Positions 1 to 10,700 are shown, counted from the stretch's first letter. The stretch: DNA of 64,000 bases from Trichostrongylus colubriformis (GCA_963978905.1 OZ022258.1:43384591-43448590); one strand, 5' to 3'. Notes: generated by a model from the sequence alone, not told the origin. Numbers and translations: made by a program.

Positions 1-19
1 AGTAAAAAGCCCTTCCTGG

Positions 20-290
20 TAAGTGAGAGCACTGAAATTATACACCATTATGTAGCACCTATCGATATCGATTGAAATCATCAGTTTTCAAGCAGGCGGC
101 TGAGAATGGCTTATTGACCATACCACTGAGTGAGTACTCTCATAGAAGTTGAAATTCTACAGCATCAGCACCACCGATCGATATTGGTTGAGAATATCGG
201 TTTTTGCGCAGAGGGCTGGGAACGGCTCATGGAGCATACCACTGACAAGTGAGTGCACCATAGAAGTTGAAATTCGGGGACAATGTGATG
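20..290. repeat. Tandem repeat, period about 110-118 bp, about 2.3 units
   Basis: Three landmarks recur in order: a GTGAG...CATAGAAGTTGAAATTC block near 131 and 247 (diverged version near 22), a CACC...CGATCGATAT block near 55 and 170, and an AGCATACCACTGA-like block near 118 and 232. Units are diverged by roughly 15-25%. No coding sense is visible. Confidence 0.6.
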
Positions 291-626
291 AACCACACCA
301 GTGGTTGGACACAACTGCAGAAGCTCACATTCTATAGAGCACATCGCATGCAGATCGATACCTATTGCTGTGATGGGCGTTTGTAGTGAAGGCTGCAAAT
401 GGTCCACCGCGCAGCACAAATGTAAAATCTATAGATTTTCGCCAAACCACATTGCTGTGCAATTTCTGTTTACATCATTTTACCCACAGCCCGCTTCGCA
501 CCGGTACCCCGTAAGGCAATGTAGATCACGAAGCTCACCCGGTTTCGCTATAAAAGCAAGAAACAGCATTTTCATCAGACCAGAGTTTTCGGATGATTAG
601 ACATTTGCTAGAGGACCCACTGAATA
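291..626. other. No recognisable feature
   Basis: AT-rich sequence with short chance ORFs on both strands. I see no splice-consistent exon or repeat shared with the rest of the window. Confidence 0.5.
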
Positions 627-1420
627 TATTAGGTTGTCGAAAAAAAACTTTTGTTTTTTAGATACGCGCTTTTTCCCTTTGAACTGCTTTCCAGCAACTT
701 CTGTACATACTCATGTAGTACAAATTCACACGCATCTATGGGTATCATTGTCTTCCATCTCCCGGATAACCTTTTTCGGCGAAATAAGTATACCAAAGGG
801 GTACTTTCGGGGCACTATATGATTGCAAATATGGCCTCTCAGCACCCGAATCCAGTGGTCGTATAAACGCTACATCGAAGAGGGTTTAATGTCTGAACTT
901 GTGGCACAACTTTGGTTCAAACGCTTTCGAAAAGGCAACTACAACGTCAAAGATTCTGACCGGTCCGGACCACCATCGGAGGTCGACCGTATATTCTGGT
1001 CGCGAAAATCACAGAGAAATATCCGAACCATGACAGAATTCGTTTCCTACACGATAGTTCTCGCCCACATATAGCGGAAACGACTCGCCAAACAATTCTC
1101 GAGCTTGGATGGAAAGTGCTGCCCCATCCACCTTATAGCACTGATCCTGCTCCATCGGACTATCACCATTTCCTTTCCCAAAGTAACGCCATTAAAGAAA
1201 AACTTTTGATAATGAAGATGACATGGAACGCTGGTTGTGCAACTTCTTGAAATCAAAGCCAGAACAGTTCCATGCGGATGGCATAGCAAATTTGCCTGAA
1301 AGGTAGCAATGAGTGGTAGAACAAGATGGTGATCACCCTGTTTCATAGTATGCTGTTTTGTAATAAAGTGTAAAAATGAATTGCTTCGAAAAACGCAAAA
1401 ACTTTCTCGACAACCTAATA
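627..1420 (+). mobile_element. mariner deletion derivative (bandit-like)
   Basis: The element is flanked by TA on both sides, and its ends are the inverted repeat TTAGGTTGTCGA (left, from 629) and its reverse complement (right, ending 1418). Inside are two diagnostic mariner transposase pieces on the + strand. The N-terminal helix-turn-helix segment reads LVAQLWFKRFRKGNY near 900. The C-terminal segment reads LGWKVLPHPPYSTDPAPSDY near 1105-1165, carrying the third catalytic Asp region typical of mariners (known family motif: PYSPDLAPSDYH). The central catalytic part with the first two aspartates is missing and frames shift, so it is a dead internal-deletion copy. Resemblance to the hookworm bandit element is inferred from memory of the family, not from a search. 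Confidence 0.85.
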
Positions 1421-1433
1421 ATTTCAAGATAAT

Positions 1434-1503
1434 AGGAAGTATAGGAAATCGAACCCCAAACTTCTCGCATGCGAAGCAAGCGCTCTACCTCTGAGCCTAC
1501 CTC
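1434..1503 (-). tRNA. tRNA-Ala(CGC)-like sequence, probably pseudogene or SINE head
   Basis: On the minus strand there is a D-arm GCTCAGAGGTAGAGC, an anticodon arm with a 5-bp stem and loop TTCGCAT (anticodon CGC), and a T-arm containing GGGGTTCGATTTCC. The acceptor stem does not pair cleanly when spaced canonically. Upstream (1504-1525) a second D-arm-like TAGCTCAGGTGTTAGAG suggests a tandem duplication of the 5' half. This looks like a damaged tRNA or a tRNA-derived SINE head rather than a functional gene. Confidence 0.45.
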
Positions 1504-1699
1504 TAACACCTGAGCTATGTATACGCATACCTCCAAATATTTTTCAGTTATATTCGATGGGCACAGCTGCCACTTTCAACCACTCCATAAATTTCATCAC
1601 CTTCTGGTGGGGAGTCGCGTTTTCATAAAAGAAGTCATGATTTAATTATTTATATTTCACTTTCAACCATACTATAAATCTAACTCCGCATAACTTCAC
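1504..1699. other. No recognisable feature
   Basis: AT-rich intergenic sequence. Nothing supported. Confidence 0.4.
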
Positions 1700-2260
1700 C
1701 TTAAAGGCAGCATCAGGAGAAATTCGGACGAAAAGTAAAAGAAGTAGTAAATCTGAAAGTCGAGATGTCTAGTAACAGGACAGTGAAAAAAGCGGATGGA
1801 AATGGCCAAAAAACCAAGAAATAAGACCCCCTTCTCTCGTTGATCCTCAACGCGGACGACCTTTCCGTCAAGAGGCGGATACTCCGACCGAAATTTCCAT
1901 TGGCATGCTGCCAAGTGAACACAAGGGGATGTTTGGAAATACGACAGCATCATCTCCTGGAGTGAGCTTCAGGCTAAGACTGCGAAGGCGCGCTGCAACA
2001 CCTTCGATCTCTCCGCATATCCTTGGCCGCTCTCACCGTAGCCAACCAGGTATCACGTCATCAGGAGGCGGGATCGACTTATCAAACAGATGGGCGGTTG
2101 CGGCGTTTTGCGGAGTTTCTACAGCTTGGAAGGGCGCTTTTTCACTGGGATTTCACCACAGGTAGGCTTAGGCTCATAATTTCCATGTAAGCAACTTTTT
2201 TCAGGGATTGCTCAATAACCACATTACCCCAAATGCTGTCTTTAAGTCACTGGTCTCTAT
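1700..2260 (+). repeat. Dispersed repeat family A, copy 1
   Basis: About 550 bp homologous along its whole length to 35730-36290 and to the reverse complement of 40855-41385, with a terminal fragment at 45065-45175. Shared landmarks in order are GGACGAAAAGTAAAAGAA, AACAGGACAGTGAA, CCATTGGCATG, GCGCTTTTTCAC.GGGATTTC and a terminal GGGATT.CTC segment. No terminal inverted repeat is obvious and no frame stays open, so the class (SINE-like or non-autonomous DNA element) is undecided. Confidence 0.75.
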
Positions 2261-2725
2261 CTTCACCATACGTACGTAGACCAAGTGCCTATTTAGGATC
2301 TTGAAATCAGTAGAAAAGCAATCGTCACGCGTGGCCATCCAGTCATGGGTGGCTCGACATGTCGAAACGCTCGCCATACAGCTCCAGACAACAGAACATC
2401 ACTGATGTATCGACAAGAGCAACGCGGATCTGTGATGCGTAGCAGTCGCATGCAGCAAATGACATACCCATATGAGGCGAATCCTTCTCAAAAGACATTG
2501 GCCAGTAAAGTACGCAAGGTCTTGCAAAGCTCATTCGAGCTTACCTTACATCAGGAGCTCTCCCTATAGTATGTATATGTATAGTTTCTTGAATTGTGAA
2601 GTTCATTCGTAATGAGCCTAATCCCACAAAAGGATATTCAATTCATAGCACTCAGAACCTTTAGGACTCGAGAGAGGATTTCGAGCTTGGATTTCCAAAA
2701 ACAAGTCACAGCCAGTCACAGTAAT

Positions 2726-3115
2726 TCATCGGACTTGACGATTTCTACCGGCGTTGCTTTGGCTGCATCGTGCGAAAGAAGTGAGCCAAAGCTCACGTGA
2801 AAGCTACTACGTGTGCTAATCCTTGAGTTTATGACGGATCACGGGTAATTCGTAGATGAGTACGTAGATAGAAAGAGACAGACGTGAGTTCTTATGTGAA
2901 TAGCGTAGCCGACTACACGGATAATGGAAGGAAGTGCTTCTTGTGTTATAAAATTGCAAGGATTGCGAAAATTAAATCCTGAGCTTTGAAAAAGTTGAAA
3001 AAAAAACCCTTGACAAAGAGCAATAGGCAAAGCGACAATATTGATCGAATACTTACTGGCCATCGTGGAACCATTGTGCGGATAACTGTTCAATGGGACA
3101 AATGAAAACGACACC
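2726..3115 (-). CDS. Putative three-exon gene fragment, unknown product
   Basis: Minus-strand exons 3115-3057, 2978-2917 and 2803-2726 connect in frame through short introns (78 and 113 bp) with GT-AG ends. Acceptors are TTTTATCAG and AAAGCTCAG; donors are CCA|GTAAGTA and CGT|GTAGTC. The product reads about 65 residues, beginning within VSFSFVPLNSYPHNG, then RFNFRNPCNFITQEAL, and ending with SNAGRNRQVR at a TGA stop. The first exon starts inside a codon, so a 5' exon is missing from the model. I recognise no domain. An alternative frame through the last exon is also open, so the C-terminus is uncertain. Confidence 0.35.
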
Positions 3116-3908
3116 CTGATAAAACAATAGGTCTGATAGCTAATGGAATATCAAACAGAAACAGACAATGATGTTTCAACGATTGCAAATATATGTAAGC
3201 CAAAAAAGCCAAAATTGCGCCATCGTAAAGAAAGATTGATATCAATCCCATATCAGACAAGCTTCATTTATGCGGTAAATTCAAAGTGAAAGGGCATCAT
3301 ATGGTGGTGTTCTCATCGATTCAACAAAGCCACAAACCACCGATATTGCACTGTTGGTGCAATTGAACTGTGAGAGGTGAAAATGTGACTAATTCTATTC
3401 AATCGCGACGTAAATTTCCATCGAAATTTTATTTACACAGTTCAGTGAGATTTGGAAAAATTCCTACGACAGCCCATCTCTCGGTCTAGACACATTCAAT
3501 TTCAACGGATCAAGTGGCCGGCTCAGTCTAGCCTCCCAAGATCTTATGCTTACCGGCTATGTGCATTAGATCCCCTTCCCTAATAGTGGAATTGATCACT
3601 ATTTGGTATGATCATCAATTTATGTACCCTTACTAGGTACAAATTGCTTTTTATCACTGTCGACAGCAAGGAGTGGAACACGGACCTTTGGCTGGAACTG
3701 GCGCGGCGACGCCACTGCTTTTTGGTGTTCCTCACTGGAGCCCAAATATGCACTCGGGTTTAGATAAAGGTACTTGAGATACTGGCAAGGCATGAGCTTC
3801 CCTTTCACCCATTCGTAATTAGAAGATAGGCATTTTGTGTGCACTATCCTTATTCCTTCAAGACTCCCGTATAATCACTCAAGTCCCTTGTTGTTCTTTT
3901 GACAATGC
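3116..3908. other. No supported feature
   Basis: Mixed AT-rich sequence with short ORFs. No repeat or splice-consistent exon that I can support. Confidence 0.4.
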
Positions 3909-4340
3909 TTGAAGGAATCGTCCACGAAAAATCAGTTTCCCTGTTACCCATATATTTATGATGTATTGGCGTAATGTGGGCCGCATGCAAAGTTTCACGC
4001 GAAAAAGATGCGAGTCCGGCTACGATACAGCACCACAAAGTCTCGGCCGGGTGGGCGAGGCCTCCGAGCACGTGCCCATTCCGTCGTCCGCCGCGGTCGG
4101 AAACGCATTGTAGGAACAGAAGAATACGTAAACCGCCCCACTCTCCGTTCCCTACCGCGGCGCACTACGGGACGGGGCTTTTACTCGGAGGCCCCGCTCA
4201 TCCGGCCAAAATTTGGGGAACTGTATCTTAATCGAATACTCCCTTTTTCGCGTGAAACTTTGCATGCTACCCTTATCAGGCAAAAACAACATAAATATAT
4301 GGGTAACAAAGAAATTCACTTCTCCGTGTAATTCCTTTAA
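3909..4340. mobile_element. MITE family B, copy 1
   Basis: About 430 bp with long inverted termini. The left end has AAGGAATCGTCCACG, then TACCCATATATTTATG, and later AAAGTTTCACGCGAAAAA. The right half has the complements of the same blocks in mirror order, ending CGTGTAATTCCTTT. The GC-rich centre (CGGCCGGGTGGGCGAGG...) creates chance ORFs on both strands. Homologous copies lie at 46180-46630 and 47855-48226. Confidence 0.8.
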
Positions 4341-4719
4341 TCCCGGGAATTTGATGATAGAAATACAGTATGAGCTTTGTTCCTCTTTGTGGTCGAAAGG
4401 TGCATCTTTTTGTGAACCTCTATTAAGTCTCTGCGAGCATAATTTCATTCTCCATCCTGCTTTTTATTTCTTTTCACTGCTGAAATGCTGCACAGACCGC
4501 ATACATTTATGTACATCTGAAAGTGAAATAATTCATTCAAAAAGAAAAACGGATCTTATCACACTGTCCCAAATCTTCTCGAAATTAAGCACTACAAGGA
4601 AATGACCAGTCTACGTGGTGATATATGGAGGAGTGCTAAACGAACAGGAAAAGTTCATCTTAAAACCATCAATTAAAGAAAAGAACATTCCATGCTCCAG
4701 CAAATTCTGAGGTGGGGGT

Positions 4720-4970
4720 CGACTGGTCGAGTTTTCGCGCGGACACCCGCGGCGAGTTCGAGTTGTTTGTAGTTTTATCCGCTTAAACAGCAACAACCAC
4801 AACATAAAAGAACTTCCGGAGCTCTCAACCTGCGATCTTTGAATGCAGCTCGCTGCATACCGAACGGAATTCCAACCGATTGCAGCGAGTCGTGCTGAAG
4901 GCGTCGCAAGTGCGACGCCGCGAAGCGAAAGTTCGAGCAATCGACTTCCACCCCGAGCCGTTTTGCGCAA
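4720..4970. repeat. Repeat family C, copy 1
   Basis: Shares TTTTATCYGCTKAAACAGCAAC, a CTGCRATCTTTGA block and GACGCCGCGAAGCGAAA with 16070-16330. The GCGCCGCGAGTGCGA motif also recurs at 10152 and, inverted, near 53540. It looks like a degenerate MITE or SINE. No coding sense is visible. Confidence 0.5.
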
Positions 4971-4980
4971 AGTGAATATC

Positions 4981-5672
4981 ATATTGGGTAGTCTAAAAAG
5001 TTTTTTCGTATTTTCAAATACCGCTTTCTCCCTCCAAACTGCTTTCCAGCAATCTCTTCTGTACATACACATGTAATACAAGTCCACACGCATCTATAGG
5101 TATTATTGTCTTCCATCTCCCGGATAACCCTTTTCGGCAAAATAAACATATCAACGGTCAACCTCATTTTCAATAGAAAAATTATAAAAAAACTTTTCTT
5201 CGAATGGCGTTAGACAGGGAAAGGAAAAGGTGATAATCCGATGGAGCAAGATGAGGGCTATAAAGCGGATGGGGCAGCAATTTTTATCCAAGCTCGAGAA
5301 TTTTTTGGCGAGTCATTTTTTCACTAGTGGTAAAATTTTTTTTTGAATTTTTTATTTTAAAAAATGTTCGAGCTTGGATAAAAATTGCTGCCTTATAGTC
5401 CTGATCTTGCTCCATCGGATTATCACCTTTTCCTTTCCCTGTCTAACGCCATTCGAAGAAAAAAATTGGAATTGAAAATGAAGTGACTTTTGATATTTTT
5501 ATTTTGCCGAAAAAGGCTATCCGGGAAATGGAAGACAACAATACCTATAGATGCGTGTGGACTTGTACTACATATATATGTACAGAAGAAATTTTCTGGA
5601 AAGCAGTTTTGAGGGAAAAAGCGGTATTTAAAAATACGAAAGGACTTTTTAGACTACCTAATATTTGCGCTC
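4981..5672. mobile_element. Palindromic mariner derivative (inverted duplication)
   Basis: Two arms of over 300 bp in head-to-head orientation meet around 5320-5350. Each arm carries mariner 5' leader sequence (homologous to 640-800 of the mariner at 627-1420), then jumps to mariner 3' coding sequence corresponding to the PSDYHLF region (for example 5390-5440 against its complement at 5235-5290). Ends are TATTGGGTAGTCTAAAAAG and CTTTTTAGACTACCTAATA. The encoded transposase is absent, so the element would be mobilised in trans if at all. Confidence 0.8.
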
Positions 5673-6187
5673 TTCAATTCGAGTTACCCTCGAGTACAAG
5701 CTTTCAGCCAAATAGAAATGTTCCACAAAAATCATCTCTGCTAAGCCATCGAATCCGAGATGATGGGGTTGCTTTGAGTGAACAGTGCTCAAGATTGCAG
5801 AAAACTTACCTCACCCGAAGGTGGTGTTGGTCTACCACATTACCCCCTTCAGCTTTGAAGCCTATGAGCAATGAAAATGAAAACGAAAATCTTTCGAACG
5901 TGCTTCCACAATTGATTACAGAACCGCTTCGAGGGTCAGAACCATCAATTGGCAGCTGCAATTGCATTGGGTTTTACTATGAGGTGTTCTGTTGTCATCA
6001 TTCTGCCTATTAATTAATAATCAATTGAAATCGTAGTTGAATCTTGTGTCGGACTTGTTTACTAGTGGGGAAATTTGACTGCCACCTTCACTGGCTCATA
6101 GTTTACATGAAAGCTTTGAAATTTACAAAAAATTGAAGTGGCAGTCCCGCCCCCAGCCCACATGTGGGCGCACTCGTTGAGGAACCG

Positions 6188-6600
6188 GGGTGAGGGGGTC
6201 TGAAGAAAGGGATTGCCAAGAAATGATCATTTGTAACGAACATTCAAGGCTAGAAGCGACAATCGGTAGAAAAACGCGGATATAGAAGCGCGACGCTGTA
6301 GTGTGTACTCGCATCACATTCGCATCACTTCGAGCTACACACACAGACTTTCCGAGTTGTCCACTGCTGAGATGTCATTTGTCGTCTCGTGGAGTATATT
6401 TCATTCACTCGTGATAATGTGAAATAAGTAAAACAACACACAGCAACAAACAAGTGAACCAATTGTGAACCCCTTTCAACGTTTTGGCAAGGTGTCTTGC
6501 ATGCATTGCGGCAACTGCAAGCCACCGTAATCCTATGCCGTACACCAAAATCGCCCTCTTCCAGGTGTCTTCAAGGCTCCACAAAGTGCTACGATCCCAC
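6188..6600 (+). repeat. Dispersed repeat family D, copy 1
   Basis: Landmarks in order: GATCATTTGTAACGAACATTC, AAGCGCGACGCTGTAG, CTTTCCGAGTTGTC, GATGTCATTTGTCGTCTCGT, AATGTGAAATAAGT, then GGCAAGGTGTCTTG and GCAACTGCAAGCCACCGTAA. The order recurs at 8583-9150 (inverted), 30285-30690 and, in part, 59735-59990. No ORF is conserved among copies. Confidence 0.7.
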
Positions 6601-6645
6601 GCGGTAACAGTATCGTGAACGCGCCTTTGTCTCGTCCTGGGCGGC

Positions 6646-6883
6646 GGGTGTGTACCCTTATGTCAAGATTTCGCACCACGGCATGTCGCAAGCGAAGCAA
6701 TACGGACGAGCTAAGAGCGCCGTTTGTTGGGTCCCGAAGCGATTGCGAGTCAACTGCGTATCGCACCCCTAACATTACCGTCTGATCGTTATAAGACCCA
6801 ACTACCGCGACACGCATAGCTCGTAACACTGCGTCGCGCGCCGCTCGCCGTAGATCAAAATCCTGAGATAAGGGTACACACCC
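6646..6883. mobile_element. MITE family E, copy 1 (MULE-like)
   Basis: 238 bp with inverted ends GGGTGTGTACCCTTATGTCA and its complement. Near-identical layout at 24031-24271 and 44751-44992. The interior has GC-rich blocks (CGCACGACG..AGCGGCGTGCGACGC type) and no coding potential. Confidence 0.85.
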
Positions 6884-6934
6884 CTAAGCGACGACAATTA
6901 GCGCGGCGACGCGGCCAACCTTGGCATCCTCAAA

Positions 6935-7115
6935 GGAACCGGAAGGGGCCGAAACAAGAGGAAGATGCAAAGAAATGAGCATTTTGTAACGAACACTCAA
7001 GGTTAGAAGCGATAGTCGGCGAAAAAACCCGGTTTCACAAGCGCGACGCTGTGGTGTGTATGCGCATCGCATTCGCATCAACACACTGACTTTCCGAGTT
7101 GTCTGCTGTAGGAGA
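6935..7115 (+). repeat. Dispersed repeat family D, partial copy
   Basis: Repeats the first third of family D (AACGAACACTCAAGGTTAGA, AAGCGCGACGCTGTGG, CTTTCCGAGTTGTCTGC). With the copy at 6188-6600 it brackets MITE E. Confidence 0.65.
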
Positions 7116-7999
7116 CGTGCCGCGGGCCAACGTTTGTTGTAGCACTTGACTCCCAGCGCAGTGGAGTGCCCCTTACCAAGTACATTAGCATCCATGTATG
7201 TACATCTAGAAACAGTACAAGAAAGAACAAAAGAAAAAGTAAAAGAAAAGAACAACTTTATAATAAAAGCATCCCCTCTTGGCACCATGCCAGGGCGTCA
7301 AATTGGCGAGTTTGTGCAATGGCGGCCCCTTAAACGTGTCCCAACTACGACTGTTCTACCGCGGACCAAAAATTACCCCCTTCCGATGTCTTTCATTAAG
7401 GAGCCACTGGGCGCGCTCAGCCTTGGTTGTTCTACGAATTTCGACAAGACGAGGGTTTTGGATTCCCATCATGATTTAGGACAGGATAATCGTGCACAAT
7501 TTCAGCAGTTTTGCATTACCTTCTGTTTGGCTTGAATAGTTTATTAATAATGAAATCGTATATGGGAATTTGTGTGGATGTAAGTGAGAAGCAATCTAAT
7601 TCGCTCCTCTTTTCGTTGTTCATCCAAAGCGTAGTTCTCGTGTCACTTTTCTAGTTGCCTATGACACAAGTTATGTCGTTTATTCTTAGTATGTGCAATT
7701 CTTCAATGTTGTTTATATTCTTTTTCACGCGGCTTGAGTAGTGTGCAGTTTTTTTTTCATATATTTGAGTGGCTCCGGTGTGAGCCAAGAACATCCATGC
7801 ACCTGGCACTATCTGCTTCTTAGAACAGAAACAATTCGGCTATGTGCGCAATTTGCGCAAACGTTACGCAAATGTTCCCAGTAACTGGCATGAGCAAAAA
7901 AAAAAACGAATCGATTGAGAAAATTTGTATAAAGTAAGTAAAAAAGAAAGAAGACATGGTTGAGCGGGCAGCGTTTTGCTCCCCCTCATGAGCGCAAAG
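7116..7999. other. No supported feature
   Basis: A purine-rich AAAGAAAAAGTAAAAGAAAAG tract at 7210-7255 and chance ORFs. Nothing splice-consistent was found. Confidence 0.35.
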
Positions 8000-8578
8000 C
8001 TATTTTTGGATCCTCAAATGATCACAGGCATCTGAACAAGCGATAAACTCGCAAAAACTTAAAAGTGCAGTTCTCGTCGTGATTCTGTCCTTGATCATGG
8101 TTATGATGTTGAATAATGGAAGTGCTGAAGAAAAAAGCTATCCATGAATTCCAACGGGACAAGGTAATTACAAGCGGATTTTTTTTATAAGTTATGAAAA
8201 TTGTGATCAGCAGCACAAAAATCAAAATGTGGCGGAAGTTCATATCCACTCGAAGTTCTGTAGACGCGCGTAGCGTGAGCGGTGTTGCGAATTTTGTGGG
8301 AGGAGGTTTTTAGATCTTCTAAATCCCCTATCATTCTGAGGATACCATTATGGGTAGTGGAACACTGTGCAATAGTTGTGCCTGTGCCTGTGAGCCCCTC
8401 GAGTATGACCGCGGCCTTTGGCGTCTTCATCGAATCTACACTGCAATAGACAAGACGGGATAACAAGTGTTGAAATTTTTTCGACCTTTTTACGAAACTA
8501 GTCATAGTTTCAACTCTTCCTACAGGAATATAGGAAGAGATATTCTCATATAAGATAGGTTCAATCCGAAATGTTAGG
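8000..8578 (-). CDS. Putative two-exon 3' gene end, unknown product
   Basis: A minus-strand exon starts at 8578 behind the acceptor CATTGTTTAG and stays open for over 120 codons. Readable parts are RIEPILYENISSYIP, VILEGLTGTGTTIAQ and DLEDLKTSSHKIRNTAHAT. It either stops at 8185 or splices at 8250 (donor A|GTGGAT) to 8124-8000 (acceptor TTTTTTCTTCAG), whose frame reads LPLFNIITMIKDRI and ends CDHLRIQK before TAG. The splice joins phase 1 to phase 2+1 correctly. A competing start at 8249 (MDMNFRHILIFVLLITIF) would give a signal-peptide-like exon ending at GTAATT. Upstream exons are not visible because repeat D begins five bases away. Confidence 0.4.
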
Positions 8579-8582
8579 CTAA

Positions 8583-9150
8583 ACAATGAATGTCGGTGGT
8601 CCCTGTTTGTGTGCTTTGAGCACCAGGTACCATCAGGAGTGGCCGATGAGGGGTGTGTAGCTTCACGTCAAATTTCCGCGCGGTGGATTTCTTCGCGTGT
8701 GATTGTGTACAATGCGTAGACTCCATTTGAAAACACCGGGAGGCAGGCCAATTTGGCTTCCGGTGCGGGATTACGGTGGCTTGCAGTTGCCGTAATGCAC
8801 GCCCCACACCTTGCCAAGACGTCGAAGTGGATTCATTAGGTTTTATTTGTAATCATATCGCTTTCGCTAATTCTTCATTTGCTTAACTTGCTTTTTTGTT
8901 GCTATGCGGCGTTTTATTTCACATCGTCACGAATGAATGAAATACACTTTACGAGAAAACAAATGACATCTCTACTGCGTACAACTCAGAAAGTCAGTGT
9001 GTGCAGCTTGAAGTGATGCGGATGCGATGACACCACAGCGTCGCGCTTTTGAATTTTTCCACAGATTGTCGCCTGTAACCTTGAATATTCGTTACAAAAT
9101 GATCATTTCATTGCATCTTCCTCGTTCTTCGGACCCCTTTCGGTTCCTTC
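8583..9150 (-). repeat. Dispersed repeat family D, inverted copy
   Basis: Reverse complement of the 6188-6600 layout. Visible in + orientation are TTACGGTGGCTTGCAGTTGC, ATTTCACATCGTCACGAATGA, CACAGCGTCGCGCTTTTGAA and ATTCGTTACAAAATGATCAT. It is the longest copy and includes an extra segment (8583-8830) that other copies hold only in part. Confidence 0.7.
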
Positions 9151-9309
9151 AAACATGTACGCCCGAATCAATTATCTTGATTAGGATTGTTGTCATGTAA
9201 TGCTATTGTTTCTTTTACTTTTTATGTTACTATTTTGCCTTTTCAAGGTACAAAAGCTATAGTTTTCAGACAATGATGAGATTAACAGCTATCTCTATAA
9301 AAGACCTCC

Positions 9310-10370
9310 ATTTTAGCAGTGCTGAGCGGAATTTCGACCGCGTCGCGGATCGCCGCGACGATGGCCTCGGGGGCACCGCGCTCCCCGGCCCGTCCGCGCT
9401 GCGGCGCCGCTTGTCGCGTCATGCGGCACGCGGTGGCTCCGCCTTCTGTGGTCGAAGCCGGTACATAAGACCGGCTGCCAGCTGCCAGTCGGTTTTCACC
9501 GGGCAACACCATGATGCTGCCCGAGGACTGGGGGTGCGGTGCACCCTTGGCTCTCGGGTAGTGGAGCGCTGGCACATGAGTTGGCCGGTGTCTTCCCCTG
9601 CTCCCGACGGGGAGCAGCCGTGGTCGGATCACCATACCAGACACCGTCGGTCATATGGCTACGTGATAACAGCCGGATGGGGGTCTAATACGTTAGCCGG
9701 CTGCGAGGAGTCGCCCTAGCGGAGGGGCGACCTTGGGAAGTCAGGTATGATATGATGTACTGTTGGATTACGTGATAAATGTGTGACATACTTCTTGTTG
9801 TATGACTTATATGTAGTTCATGTGTTATATTTATATCCATGTTGTGTCTTGTCATGTTTAGTACTGGGGGCAGGTTGCCAGTGAAGTGACGTTCAGGGTT
9901 CGACGGCCCTCAGTCGGCGTAACGGGCGGTGTAGGGTATAGGTCGGTAATCCCCTTTGGTCCCCACGGGAGGATCCGCCCTGCCGGCCGTTGTGGCGGCC
10001 GCCGGGGTGTCTCCGGTGAGGGCGTCTGGGGGGCATCATCCACCATTGGGTGTCTCCTGGACGCGTGAGGTTTGTGTGCGCTAGGCCGATGCAACACGCG
10101 ATGTCAAAGGGATGCCTTTGATCCGCGACAGACCGCGATGGGTCGTTTTGATGGCGCCGCGAGTGCGAGGCCGCAAGCGAACATTCGACGTAAGGCTCAC
10201 ACCCGGTGATGAGCTTCCCTTACCTATCTGCCTAGGTTATACTTCTCCATCAAGGTACAGCGGGACTTGAGCCTTTCTCAACAGGGAGTCGTTTTGGACC
10301 AGACGGGGAGGTCGTGCCTGCACAGGTCAGCAGTGAGCGCTGGAACTTAAACTTTCAATAAGCAGATGAG
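9310..10370. other. GC-rich block of unknown nature
   Basis: Two strongly GC-rich stretches (about 9330-9720 and 9870-10170) in otherwise AT-rich DNA, separated by AT-rich 9745-9860. Open frames occur on both strands, as expected from composition alone. A perfect hairpin CTGCTCCCGACGGGGAGCAG lies at 9598-9617, and GC-palindromic CCGGCCG/CGGCCGCCGG lies near 9980-10000. It could be the 5' leader of a retroelement or structured RNA sequence. I recognise neither. Confidence 0.4.
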
Positions 10371-10499
10371 ACACGAAGAGTATTTCACAGCAAACCCGTG
10401 TGAGGAAATGTGAAATAAATATGTATCTGCTTCCAGTAAGAATCTATATCAAGGAAATACATTGCAACCATACAATCCAGCAACAGTTACTGGTACTTC

Positions 10500-10700
10500 A
10501 AAGGTCAAAAACGGAGAGGGGTCGTGTTTGGTTTCCATACAATAAGTTCGTACTCAAGCGGCTATATTCCTCGACACCTGGAGGTGTCCTGTTCTCCATT
10601 CTGTGTAGCTCCCACCACTTTATCCGTCGCTCAGTTGTTACCCTTATTTTTCAGCAAGCTCTGTGGCTATGTTCGCAAGGAGGGGCCTGCTGAGTGGTCA
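10500..10700. repeat. Degenerate repeat shared with 22180-22270
   Basis: Both places have a GAGGGG...GTCGT/GCCGT motif followed by TACT.AAGCG..TAT and GACACCTGG.TGTGCT/GTCCT. The GGGGTCGTATTT motif also sits in the ends of the hAT-like element at 18999-21962, so these may be decayed relatives. Confidence 0.35.

Noticed and set aside
4611..5093. 160-codon minus-strand frame
   Set aside because: It spans repeat C and the left arm of the palindromic mariner.
5483..6013. 176-codon plus-strand frame
   Set aside because: Its first third is the right arm of the palindromic mariner and the rest is non-repeat sequence, with no motif or splice partner.
8400..8420. AGTATGACCGCGGCCTT, identical to the end of the Harbinger-like palindrome
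   Set aside because: Only about 17 bp match, with no second arm or duplication, and it lies inside an open coding-like frame. Taken as coincidence.
9273..9719. 148-codon plus and 120-codon minus frames in the GC-rich block
   Set aside because: Stops are rare in GC-rich DNA. Both strands are open, composition is arginine-rich and no motif is present.
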